From: Bog-473 sp963783965
GTDB taxonomy: Bacteria > Actinomycetota > Acidimicrobiia > Acidimicrobiales > RAAP-2
Assembly (NCBI GenBank): GCA_963783965.1
Contig: CAWAPQ010000004.1
Coordinates: 248,001 to 312,000, forward strand
Direction: 5' to 3'
Length of the DNA stretch: 64,000 nucleotides
In this document: one piece after another, positions 44,046 to 50,794 of the stretch
Layout of the letters: each line of letters opens with the position of its first letter
How positions within the stretch are numbered: the stretch's first letter is position 1
Position numbers and translations under genes: made by a program
The notes under the pieces: generated by a model
The model's input: only the letters and a program-made list of their open reading frames with translations
Database searches by the model: none
What the model was told of the DNA's origin: nothing

Positions 44046-44762
44046 ATGGCAAGCCACGCGACCCCTCGGAGACGGCGCCGACCGTCCGGCAGGATCACGG
44101 CTCTCGCGGTCGCGATCGTGGCGCTGCTCGCCGCCGGGTCGGCGTTCATCGTTTTGGAAACGTCGGCGACCTCGACTCCGACGCGTCACCTCGCAAGGTC
44201 GGCTCCGCCCAAGGCAACGGCAACGACGTCGTCGACGCTCCAGACAACCACGACAACGACGACACAACCCCCCGGACCGGGCTTCAACGCCGGCCAGGTC
44301 ACGGCCATCGGCGACTCAGTGATGCTGGACTACCAGGACCCGCTCAAGACGGCTCTCCCGGGCATCAACGTGGATGCCTCGGTCAGCCGGCAATGGTCCG
44401 AAGGCGAATCGATCCTGCAGACGCTGAAGGCGGACGGCCAATTGGGCGGGGAGGTCATCGTCGGATTGGGCACCAACGGGCCCATCACGGATGCTGATTT
44501 CGACAACATGATGTCGATCCTCGGTGGAGCGTCCAGGGTCGTCTTCGTCAACGTGCACGTCGATCGGTCCTGGCAGGACCCCAACAACGCCGTCCTGGCC
44601 AACGGCGCGACGCGGTACCCCAACGTCGTCGTGGCCGACTGGGCGACGCTGGCCGCGCAGAATCCCCAATGGTTCGGGGCGGACGGCACTCACCTCGCCA
44701 TCGACGGCCCGGGGGCGGACGCGCTGGCCTCGCTGATCGCCTCCACCCTGGCCAACGGGTGA
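44046..44762 (+). CDS. Membrane-anchored SGNH/GDSL-hydrolase-like protein
   Basis: 238-aa protein. An N-terminal basic stretch and one transmembrane helix (about 17-37) precede a Thr-rich linker and an extracytoplasmic SGNH domain: block I VTAIGDSVMLDY (nucleophile Ser), block III-like VGLGTNGPI, and block V FGADGTHLAIDG (Asp-His). This domain is the one found at the C-terminus of OatA-type acyltransferase-3 proteins, here alone. It may O-acetylate or deacetylate envelope glycans. Cell-surface location is inferred. Confidence 0.87.
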   Translation: MASHATPRRRRRPSGRITALAVAIVALLAAGSAFIVLETSATSTPTRHLARSAPPKATATTSSTLQTTTTTTTQPPGPGFNAGQVTAIGDSVMLDYQDPLKTALPGINVDASVSRQWSEGESILQTLKADGQLGGEVIVGLGTNGPITDADFDNMMSILGGASRVVFVNVHVDRSWQDPNNAVLANGATRYPNVVVADWATLAAQNPQWFGADGTHLAIDGPGADALASLIASTLANG

Positions 44763-44806
44763 ATCCCCGTCGCTGGCCCCGTGGCGGCAGCGGAGATGCC
44801 GTGGTG

Positions 44807-44812
44807 TAGCCT
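44807..44812 (+). promoter_or_regulatory. -10 box ahead of tRNA-Ile
   Basis: TAGCCT lies 25 bases upstream of the mature tRNA 5' end, a spacing like that at tRNA-Pro. Confidence 0.35.
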
Positions 44813-44837
44813 CAAACGTCCTCCAGCCGGGACGTCG

Positions 44838-44911
44838 GGGGCTATAGCTCAGTCGGTTAGAGCGCAGCACTGATAATGCTGAGGTCGCTGGTTCGATTCC
44901 AGCTAGCCCCA
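44838..44911 (+). tRNA. tRNA-Ile (anticodon GAT)
   Basis: Complete cloverleaf with acceptor GGGGCTA/TAGCCCC, discriminator A, D-loop AGTCGGTTA, anticodon loop CTGATAA reading GAT, and T-loop TTCGATT. CCA is not encoded. It marks the left edge of an accessory-looking segment. Confidence 0.95.
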
Positions 44912-45219
44912 CTCACCAAATGCACCGGAAGGCGCACGTCACGCGCACCTTCTCAACACCTTGACGGTTGACCTGTTTGACCATCTCTCAGCCCATATGC
45001 ATCAGCAGCGGGACGAACGCTGCGCGGAGCGACAGCGGAGGATGCTCGCGGAACCTGAAGAAAAGCGCAAGCAAACCGAGTGCGCGAGGGGGCCCACAGT
45101 TGAGTCTCCCCGATGGAGCCATTCGACCCATGAGGGAGCCGCTCGCGCACACGGAGTGCTGTCGACGTATGGCCCGGTGCAGCACGTTGTCCATCTCTCG
45201 CGCCCGGATCATCGACATT

Positions 45220-45235
45220 TCATCCGTTCGGGTGA
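45220..45235. repeat. Palindrome family, imperfect copy (P0)
   Basis: TCATCCGTTCGGGTGA differs at two positions from the 16-base core TCACCCGATCGGGTGA found three more times within 2 kb. Confidence 0.5.
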
Positions 45236-45401
45236 TGTCGCGCACTGCCAACGCGAACCGACCCAGCCCCAATGTGCGAAGGCTGGGCCAGTTCATGGCG
45301 GCCTCAGGGATCCTGCTGCGGGACGAAGCTTGTCCGACGACGAACCGCCAATGAGAAGGCCGCTGCGTCGGACAGGTTGCCAGACACCAGAGCCGATGGC
45401 T

Positions 45402-45417
45402 TCACCCGATCGGGTGA
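45402..45417. repeat. Palindrome family, perfect copy (P1)
   Basis: Perfect 16-base palindrome TCACCCGATCGGGTGA. It lies 110 bp before the small proline/acid-rich frame at 45527, so it could be an operator. Confidence 0.7.
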
Positions 45418-45526
45418 TTATGAGGGGCTCTGGCTCTACCCAAAGCAAATTGCCGGCGTGCGCTCCGATCCGTTTACGGGTTGGAGACGGATGTTTCGCC
45501 GGATCTTGCCGCGGTATTGAGTAGCC

Positions 45527-45646
45527 ATGACACTCACCGACGATCCCGCTGACCTCCCGGAGCCAGAGCCAGGCGACGTGCCCGAACCTGTCGCTCCGGT
45601 CGAAGTTCCCGAGCCCGGCGTTGAGGACACTCCCGAGCGCGCTTAG
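45527..45646 (+). CDS. 39-residue acidic proline-rich microprotein
   Basis: MTLTDDPADLPEPEPGDVPE begins a 39-aa frame made almost only of Pro, Glu, Asp and Val, ending PERA. A second frame of the same style and similar opening lies at 46418. A strong hairpin begins 21 bp after the stop. There is no clear ribosome-binding site, and the frame could be chance in a G+C-rich region. The shared MT(L/I)xxDPA opening and the terminator argue for a real gene. The product would be disordered. No function known. Confidence 0.42.
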   Translation: MTLTDDPADLPEPEPGDVPEPVAPVEVPEPGVEDTPERA

Positions 45647-45667
45647 AAGTCGGGGGGCGTCAACGCG

Positions 45668-45697
45668 AAGTGACCCCGGCCGGAGCCGGGGCCACTT
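45668..45697 (+). terminator. Strong hairpin H1
   Basis: AAGTG-A-CCCCGGC pairs with GCCGGGG-C-CACTT around a 4-base loop (45681-45684). That is 12 pairs with one A-C mismatch. It lies 21 bp after the microprotein stop at 45646, consistent with termination. Confidence 0.6.
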
Positions 45698-45864
45698 GCT
45701 TCCCGCAACCTGGTGCACATGGACAACGCGACATGAGCCCGTTTCTTGCGAAGCTTTTGGTGGTCGGTTGCCGGAGTCGTGTGACTGGGCCGCCAGACTT
45801 GGACGAACCTCACCAATGCCGGAGAGTTGTGCGCTAAATCCGATTGCTTTCCTGCCACGTACTA

Positions 45865-45906
45865 CGAAACGACCCCGGCCCGAGGTAGCGGACCGGGGTC
45901 GTTTCG
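45865..45906. terminator. Strong hairpin H2, perfect 14-bp stem
   Basis: CGAAACGACCCCGG (45865-45878) is perfectly complementary to CCGGGGTCGTTTCG (45893-45906), loop 14 bases. On the plus strand the stem ends GTTTCG. It shares the GAAACGACCCC opening with H3. Confidence 0.6.
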
Positions 45907-46047
45907 CGGTTAGGCGCGCTGAGGAGGAGATTGGCGGATCCACCCTCCTGGGATGGCGGCATCCCGACGTGCCCGCAGAAATTGTTACCCGCTGTGCAGC
46001 CATTTGACAACGGACGCACAACCAGAGCGGCCGTGCAGGCGCAAATT

Positions 46048-46062
46048 TCACCCGATCGGGTG
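46048..46062. repeat. Palindrome family, near-perfect copy (P2)
   Basis: The 14-base core CACCCGATCGGGTG (46049-46062) is perfect. The outer pair is T against G. It lies 28 bp before hairpin H3. Confidence 0.65.
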
Positions 46063-46089
46063 GTTTCGAAAGATCTCCAGAGAGCGAAA

Positions 46090-46120
46090 CGACCCCCAGC
46101 CGAAGCCAGGGGCCGAGTCG
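46090..46120. terminator. Imperfect hairpin H3
   Basis: CGAC and CCCC (46090-46097) can pair with GGGG and GTCG (46109-46120) around a GC-CGAA-GC tip, with small internal loops. The preceding GAAACGACCCC resembles H2. Confidence 0.4.
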
Positions 46121-46417
46121 CGTAGGGGTTGGACCTATCGCCTGAGCCCTCTTTTACCAATCGGGCGTTCAACCAATCCCGCACAACTCCGACGACTTCG
46201 AGCGACGCGACAAGGAGCCCGGTCAGTGGGGCGAGTAGTCCGTCACTCACGCTGCCCAACCCCTTGATGCGAAAGGCTGGGCCGGCCACCTCACGCCCAA
46301 GAACCGCGTGGAGGCACGGCCAGCGTGGCTGAGATGCCGGTGTCTATGCGGTAGATGACGTCTTCGACTTCAGCGGCTGGCGAGTTTTCAAAGGCATTGC
46401 TCGGGTATCGCCCACAG

Positions 46418-46486
46418 ATGACTATTCCCGAAGACCCGGCCCCCGAGCCGAACCCACCTTCTCCAGTCCCCGATCCCGAGCCTTAG
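46418..46486 (+). CDS. 22-residue acidic proline-rich microprotein
   Basis: MTIPEDPAPEPNPPSPVPDP, then EP and stop. Proline and acidic residues make up most of it, and the style is the same as the frame at 45527. No ribosome-binding site is clear. It is supported only by resemblance to its neighbour. Confidence 0.33.
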   Translation: MTIPEDPAPEPNPPSPVPDPEP

Positions 46487-46544
46487 AGACCGAAGTCGTC
46501 GCTGAGCGCAATCGGTGGCGCAGACGTAGAAGCTCATGGGTGCC

Positions 46545-46853
46545 TCAGTCGAAAGGAGCTTGGCCGACGCCGTCGAGTATTCCCCGTGACTCCTCGAGGA
46601 GGGCCCAGCCCGCTCGCCCGTTCTTGAGCCTCAGTTCGAACGCTCCGACAGGGTGCAGATTGATCAGGGCCTCACGCTCAGGGCCGACGATGAGTCCTCG
46701 CCATGAGACCCTTCCTCCGAAATGCTCCCCCGAGGGCACCGTGTCGAATTCCTCATATTTGGTCAGCTGAACCGTGGCCGTAAGTTGCCTCTCCTCATTG
46801 ATCCAGATTTCCGCCTCTCCGTTCCACTGGGACTTGGGCTTCCGGTTCGTCAT
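46545..46853 (-). CDS. Hypothetical beta-rich protein
   Basis: 102-aa frame with natural-looking composition and alternating strands: GEAEIWINEERQLTATVQLT, GGRVSWRGLIVGPE, FELRLKNGRAGWALLEE. GGGAGG lies 8 bases before the ATG at 46853, which supports expression. I do not recognise the family. It lies in the accessory segment and is probably transcribed alone. Confidence 0.6.
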   Translation of the reverse strand: MTNRKPKSQWNGEAEIWINEERQLTATVQLTKYEEFDTVPSGEHFGGRVSWRGLIVGPEREALINLHPVGAFELRLKNGRAGWALLEESRGILDGVGQAPFD

Positions 46854-46925
46854 TCGGTCACCCTCCCGACTCGAAGGCCGGTCCGACTGGCCTTAGGGAG
46901 CGCGACCGACAGAGCGATAGTCCGT

Positions 46926-47108
46926 TTACTGGTCCCAGGTCGGGTTCGTTATCTCCCGACGGAAGACCAGCCGATCCTTGGAGTCTTCGCCATCGCTACT
47001 TATGACGGTCACGAGGTCCCAGCCCTCTGCGCTCTGGTCGTTGAGGTATTGAGTGATTTCGTCGGTCCCGCGACCGTCCTCCAGTTTGTAATCCCATTGC
47101 GTAGTCAT
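46926..47108 (-). CDS. DUF4177-like small protein
   Basis: 60-aa protein. WDYKLEDGRGTDEITQYLND, SAEGWDLVTVIS and RLVFRREIT follow the DUF4177 pattern of an opening W-x-Y-K strand, a helix, AEGW(D/E)LV and a closing strand. Function unknown. Its start is about 30 bp from the large palindrome P3, which lies between it and the plus-strand gene at 47250, so P3 could be a shared operator. Confidence 0.68.
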   Translation of the reverse strand: MTTQWDYKLEDGRGTDEITQYLNDQSAEGWDLVTVISSDGEDSKDRLVFRREITNPTWDQ

Positions 47109-47137
47109 CGACGACGACGCTAAACGCGCATGGAATA

Positions 47138-47167
47138 GGTGTAATCACCCGATCGGGTGATTACACC
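47138..47167. repeat. Palindrome family, 30-bp perfect palindrome (P3)
   Basis: The 16-base core TCACCCGATCGGGTGA (47145-47160) is extended on both sides to a perfect 30-bp palindrome beginning GGTGTAA. It sits in the divergent gap between the genes starting at 47108 (-) and about 47250 (+), the classic place for an operator. Confidence 0.75.
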
Positions 47168-47249
47168 CGTAACCAACGCGTACGCGCGGCTCGCGAGACG
47201 ATGGCCCATCAAGTTTCATCACACACATAGCCGGGCAGTCACCCAGGAG

Positions 47250-47489
47250 ATGACCTCGCAATTCATCGAGATCGACCCCGAGGCGATCCTCATCCCACAG
47301 CACTTGGCGATGGAAATAGACGTGTCGCTGTGGCACATCTGCGACGCCGGGCGAATGGTCACCTGGTGCGGTCTGCTCCTGTCACGGGGCAGTGAACGTC
47401 ACCCTCTCAGTAAGACGCCCGAAGATCGCCGCTGCGCGACGTGCATCAGTCGGTTCGGCGAGGGCATCGTCCGTCACCCCGACGCCTGA
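47250..47489 (+). CDS. Small putative zinc-binding protein
   Basis: About 79 aa. The C-terminal half, WHICDAGRMVTWCGLLL followed by RRCATCISRFGEG, carries four cysteines in the C-x8-C ... C-x2-C arrangement of small actinobacterial proteins that read H-x-x-x-x-G-x-T-x-C-G ... RC-x-x-C. The start is uncertain: the ATG at 47250 directly follows AGGAG, the frame is open from 47157, and an ATG at 47310 is possible. Function unknown. Confidence 0.52.
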   Translation: MTSQFIEIDPEAILIPQHLAMEIDVSLWHICDAGRMVTWCGLLLSRGSERHPLSKTPEDRRCATCISRFGEGIVRHPDA

Positions 47490-47529
47490 TCCAAGGACGT
47501 GGACTCATTGCCCTCGAAGAAGACCGCGC

Positions 47530-47724
47530 CTAACCGAAGTGGCCCCAATGAGTAGCGATGATGAGCAGCACGCCGGCGGCAGCAAGCGCCGCACCTGCCA
47601 CGACGGTCCGAAAGGTCCGCCACTTCTCCGGCTGGAGTAGTTCTGCGGCAACTAGCCACACGCCCGCGATCACGACAAGCAGAAACCCCACCTCGGCGAG
47701 CGTGACGCCGGTCTGGGCGCTCAT
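47530..47724 (-). CDS. Small two-helix membrane protein
   Basis: 64 aa with two hydrophobic helices (EVGFLLVVIAGVWLVAAELL and TVVAGAALAAAGVLLIIAT). The ATG at 47724 overlaps the stop of the upstream small membrane gene by 4 bases, so the two form a coupled pair. I do not recognise the family. Confidence 0.55.
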   Translation of the reverse strand: MSAQTGVTLAEVGFLLVVIAGVWLVAAELLQPEKWRTFRTVVAGAALAAAGVLLIIATHWGHFG

Positions 47725-47942
47725 TTGGACCCCGACCTGTTGCATACGAAGCCAAGGGCCATCCACGCAAAGAGTGCGATCGACGCGATCCGCGCCGGCC
47801 AGGCGAGCGGGTGCGTCTCGGTCCCCGTCACGGCATTGGTCCCGCTCATGACAACGGTGAACAAGACCGCCAGCAAGAAGACTCCGGCTGCCTTTGCCAT
47901 GATGACTTGTTTCTGATCCCAGTTACTCGATTGCTGCCCCAT
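47721..47942 (-). CDS. Small two-helix membrane protein, partner of the next gene
   Basis: 73 aa with helices AGVFLLAVLFTVVMSG and ARIASIALFAWMALGFVC. The ATG at 47940-47942 is chosen; an upstream start at 47960 is possible. It is coupled to the following gene. A holin-like or transporter-accessory role is conceivable but unsupported. Confidence 0.52.
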   Translation of the reverse strand: MGQQSSNWDQKQVIMAKAAGVFLLAVLFTVVMSGTNAVTGTETHPLAWPARIASIALFAWMALGFVCNRSGSK

Positions 47943-48005
47943 GCGCTTTAAACTAATCACAGGCCTGTCCCAGGTTCTAGGCGGGGCTATTCACGGAGAG
48001 ATCGC

Positions 48006-48326
48006 ATGCCAAAGTTTCTGGTTGAGGTGAAGTACAGCTTGGATGGTGCCAAGGGCCTTATGGATGAGGGTGGGTCATCGCGGGTTGCCGCATCGAAGAC
48101 ACTGGTCGAAAGCCTGGGTGGGGGTCTCGAAGCCTTCTACTTCGCGTTCGGTGAGACTGACGCATACATCATCGCCGACCTGCCCGACAACGTCTCGGCC
48201 GCGGCGGCTGCTCTGATTGCGAGGGTCTCGGGTGGGGTCATGTCCCGGATGGTTGTGCTTCTCACGCCTGATGAGATCGATGCCGCCACAAAGAAGCAGG
48301 GGAACTACACCGCTCCAGGGCACTAA
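48006..48326 (+). CDS. GYD-domain protein
   Basis: 106-aa ferredoxin-like-fold protein of the GYD family: FLVEVKYSLDGAKGLMDEGG, RVAASKTLVESLGGGLEAFYF and DAYIIADLPDNVSAAAAALIA are typical. Function unknown; related proteins occur alone in many bacteria. It marks the right end of the accessory segment, as the following genes look like backbone again. Confidence 0.82.
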   Translation: MPKFLVEVKYSLDGAKGLMDEGGSSRVAASKTLVESLGGGLEAFYFAFGETDAYIIADLPDNVSAAAAALIARVSGGVMSRMVVLLTPDEIDAATKKQGNYTAPGH

Positions 48327-48626
48327 GCCGCCAATGGCGCTCAGCCTCTCAGGTGCTCGTAGTCGGAGGCACGGCCAAAGCCGCCACCGGGGGCAGCAGC
48401 GGGGTCCGCAGGTGGAACGATTGTCACTCGACGCACCTTTGTAACCGGGCTCCTGCGAGCAGGGGAGCACGACCGCGAGTCGCTGCGCGTGCGCGCCGCC
48501 CACGCCGGTCCCATCACCGACGACACGTTGCTCTACCGGATTGCGTTCCACGTGGTCGGGTAGTAAACGGAAGACTGCATCGGTGACCCCCCAGAGCGTC
48601 CCGCCGCACACCTCAGGAGGACCCAC
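48327..48626. other. Possible gene remnant between GYD and aldo/keto reductase genes
   Basis: About 300 bp. A plus frame ending at 48563 reads GLLRAGEHDRESLRVRAAHA then TDDTLLYRIAFHVVG, which has natural composition but no usable start codon. A minus frame ending near 48341 reads VTIVPPADPAAAPGGGFGRA. One of these may be a decayed gene. I cannot assign a family. Confidence 0.3.
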
Positions 48627-49487
48627 ATGCAGCAACGCCCTATCGGCAACAGGACCGTCAGCGCCATTGGACTGGGTGAAATGCCGCTCTCGATTGAAGG
48701 ACGTCCGGACCGCCGTCAGGCGATCGCCACCATTCACGCGTCGCTCGACGCCGGCGTCACCATCATCGACACCGCTGACGCCTACTCGCTCGGCGTCACG
48801 GAACACGGCCACGGCGAGAAGCTCGTGGCCGAGGCCCTGGCGGCCTATGGCGCCCCCACCGACGATGTGCTGGTCGCCACCAAGGGCGGTCACCGCCGAC
48901 CGGGTGACGGCAGTTGGACGGTGCACGGGGATCCGGCCTACGTGAAGCAGGCCTGCGAAGCCTCCCTCAAGGCTCTCGGGGTCGACGCCATCGGTCTCTA
49001 CCAGTACCACCGTCCCGATCCCTCCGTACCGTGGGCAGAGTCGGTGGGTGCCCTGGCCGACCTGCTGGACGACGGCAAGATCCTCATGGCCGGAGTCTCC
49101 AATGCGACCGTGGCTCAGATCGACGAGGCCCAGAAGGTGCTGGGTGGCCGGCTGGTCAGCGTCCAAAACGAGTTTTCCCCGCGCTTTCGCTCCTCGGAGA
49201 ACGAGCTCGCACACTGCGAGAAGCTCGGCATCGTCTTCATCCCGTGGAGCCCGATGGGCGGCATCGGTCGGTCCGACCGGATTGAGGAGAACTTTCCGGC
49301 CTTCGCCGAGGTCGCCGCCGAGGTCGGCGCCAGCCCGCAACAGGTGACGCTCGCCTGGATGCTGGCCAAGGGCACGCGGGTGATCCCGATTCCCGGCAGC
49401 AGCCGGCCGGAGACGGCCATCGCTTCGGCCGCGGCCGCCGACATCGCGCTGACCTCGGACCAGGTCGCCCGCCTCGATGCCTCCTGA
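48627..49487 (+). CDS. Aldo/keto reductase
   Basis: 286-aa NADPH-dependent AKR with the TIM-barrel catalytic set: D and Y in IIDTADAYSLG, K in VATKGG and H in LYQYHRPDP. FIPWSPMGG and the cofactor-binding IPIPGSSRPETAIAS complete the signature. AGGAGG lies upstream of the ATG. The substrate is unknown. Typical for general carbonyl reduction. Confidence 0.92.
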   Translation: MQQRPIGNRTVSAIGLGEMPLSIEGRPDRRQAIATIHASLDAGVTIIDTADAYSLGVTEHGHGEKLVAEALAAYGAPTDDVLVATKGGHRRPGDGSWTVHGDPAYVKQACEASLKALGVDAIGLYQYHRPDPSVPWAESVGALADLLDDGKILMAGVSNATVAQIDEAQKVLGGRLVSVQNEFSPRFRSSENELAHCEKLGIVFIPWSPMGGIGRSDRIEENFPAFAEVAAEVGASPQQVTLAWMLAKGTRVIPIPGSSRPETAIASAAAADIALTSDQVARLDAS

Positions 49488-49591
49488 GCCGACGGGGACG
49501 CGATCCGGCTGAACAGGACGGCAACGTTGCGCGTGCAACCTCCGCGCACGCCGCACCGTTGCGCACGACAGAATCAGAGAGTGAGATTGGC

Positions 49592-49789
49592 ATGGCAGCA
49601 GTGACCGTCCCCGACATCATGGTGGTTTCGCGCCTTTCGGCACCAACGCCGGGTGAACTCCGCTGCGGCAAGAGGGTGACCGACGTCCCCGACGTGCTGA
49701 TTCTCGGGGGCCGACCCTTCAGCGAGCCCGTGTACGCCGGCGGACCGTTCGTGATGAACCGTCGACCCGACCACATCGGCAACGCGTGA
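49592..49789 (+). pseudogene. C-terminal fragment of a pirin-family protein
   Basis: The frame ending at 49789 reads DVLILGGRPFSEPVYAGGPF, then VMNRRPDHIGNA. This matches the end of pirin/quercetinase-type cupins (LGGEP...EPVxxYGPFVMNT). The N-terminal cupin with metal-binding histidines is absent and the preceding ~40 codons do not resemble pirin. It is probably a remnant of a deleted gene. The adjoining SDR gene starts inside its last codons (GTGA overlap). Confidence 0.55.
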
Positions 49790-50757
49790 GCCGCATTCCG
49801 GGCAGCGAGGTCACCAACGCCGATGCCTGGAGCGCCGCGGACATCGGTGACCTGACCGGCCGTGTGGCACTGGTGACCGGCGCCAACAGCGGTATCGGCT
49901 ACGAGACGGCGGGCGCGTTGGCCGGACACGGGGCGCACGTGATCCTGGCCTGCCGCGACGACGTGAAGGCGCGCCGGGCCCGCGACAAACTCGAGAGCGA
50001 ACTCGAGCGCTCGTCCCTGGAGCTGCTCCACCTCGATCTGGCCGACCTGGTGTCGGTCCACCGGGCCGCCGACGAGGTGCGCAGCACCCATGCCCGGCTG
50101 GACATCCTCGTCAACAACGCCGGGGTGATGGGGACCCCCTACCGTCAGACGGCCGACGGCTTCGAGCTGCAGATGGCAACGAACCATCTGGGCCACTTCG
50201 CGCTGACCGGGCTCCTCCTCGACCTCATCGTGACGACGGCCCGCTCGCGCATCGTCACGGTGAGCTCGCACATGCACCGGATGGGGCGCCTACGACCCGA
50301 TGACGTGGCCGGTGCGGCGTTCCACAGCACCTGGGTCGCCTACGGCACGTCCAAGCTCGCCAATCTGCTCTTCACGGCCGAGCTCGATCGGCGCCTGCGG
50401 GCGGCCGGGCTGCAGACACTCGCCGTCGCTGCGCATCCGGGCTGGACCCGCAGCAACCTGGCCGGAAGCGGTGCGGCCCTCGGGAACAGCCGTCTGCGCC
50501 GCAAGCTCGGGAGGGCGGCCGGGACCCTGCTGGGCCAGTCGGCGGCGGCCGGGGCCCTCCCGGTCCTGTGCGCGGCCACCTCATCATCGGTGGGTCCAGG
50601 CCAGTACATCGGCCCGGCGCATCTCTTCGCCCTCTACGGGCCGCCACGGGTAGCCCGCCCCTCCCGCCATGCCCGCGATCCCCGGCTGGCGGCGGCGCTC
50701 TGGGCGGCTTCCGAGGAGCTCACCGACGTGCACTTCTCGGTGGACGCACCCGCCTGA
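49786..50757 (+). CDS. Short-chain dehydrogenase, retinol-dehydrogenase-like
   Basis: 323-aa SDR with cofactor loop VTGANSGIGYETA, NNAGVMG, catalytic serine in VTVSSHMHRMG, and YGTSKLAN carrying the Tyr/Lys pair. ACRDDVKARRARD after strand 2 suggests NADP(H). The extended C-terminus (LGQSAAAGALPVLCAATS ... GQYIGPAHLF) is typical of retinol dehydrogenase/WWOX-like members. The GTG start overlaps the pirin remnant stop. Confidence 0.9.
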   Translation: MSRIPGSEVTNADAWSAADIGDLTGRVALVTGANSGIGYETAGALAGHGAHVILACRDDVKARRARDKLESELERSSLELLHLDLADLVSVHRAADEVRSTHARLDILVNNAGVMGTPYRQTADGFELQMATNHLGHFALTGLLLDLIVTTARSRIVTVSSHMHRMGRLRPDDVAGAAFHSTWVAYGTSKLANLLFTAELDRRLRAAGLQTLAVAAHPGWTRSNLAGSGAALGNSRLRRKLGRAAGTLLGQSAAAGALPVLCAATSSSVGPGQYIGPAHLFALYGPPRVARPSRHARDPRLAAALWAASEELTDVHFSVDAPA

Positions 50758-50794
50758 GCTCGCCGGGGGCCCGCACGAGCACTAGACCGTAGCC

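Larger units (their letters stand above)
44912..45526. other. Gene-poor stretch after tRNA-Ile
   Basis: About 615 bp without a convincing gene. Open frames exist on both strands (for example plus 44968-45354 and minus 44988-45296), but none has family resemblance or a good ribosome-binding site. The stretch contains one imperfect and one perfect copy of the palindrome described at 45220 and 45402. Its base composition looks less G+C-rich than the backbone. Confidence 0.45.
45647..46417. other. Gene-poor stretch with three hairpins and one palindrome
   Basis: About 770 bp between the two microprotein frames. It holds hairpins at 45668, 45865 and 46090 and palindrome copy P2. A 252-residue frame on the minus strand (45293-46051) and one at 45834-46289 run straight through the hairpins and look spurious. 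Small RNA genes ending at the hairpins are possible but cannot be shown. Confidence 0.4.

Noticed and set aside
44316..44912. A 198-codon minus-strand frame opposite the SGNH gene and tRNA-Ile
   Set aside because: It begins inside the antisense of the tRNA (the familiar GLAGIEPATSALS-type artefact) and overlaps a clear gene.
45293..46051. A 252-codon minus-strand frame in the island
   Set aside because: It runs through two strong hairpins, has no ribosome-binding site and no family-like segments. Most likely a chance frame.
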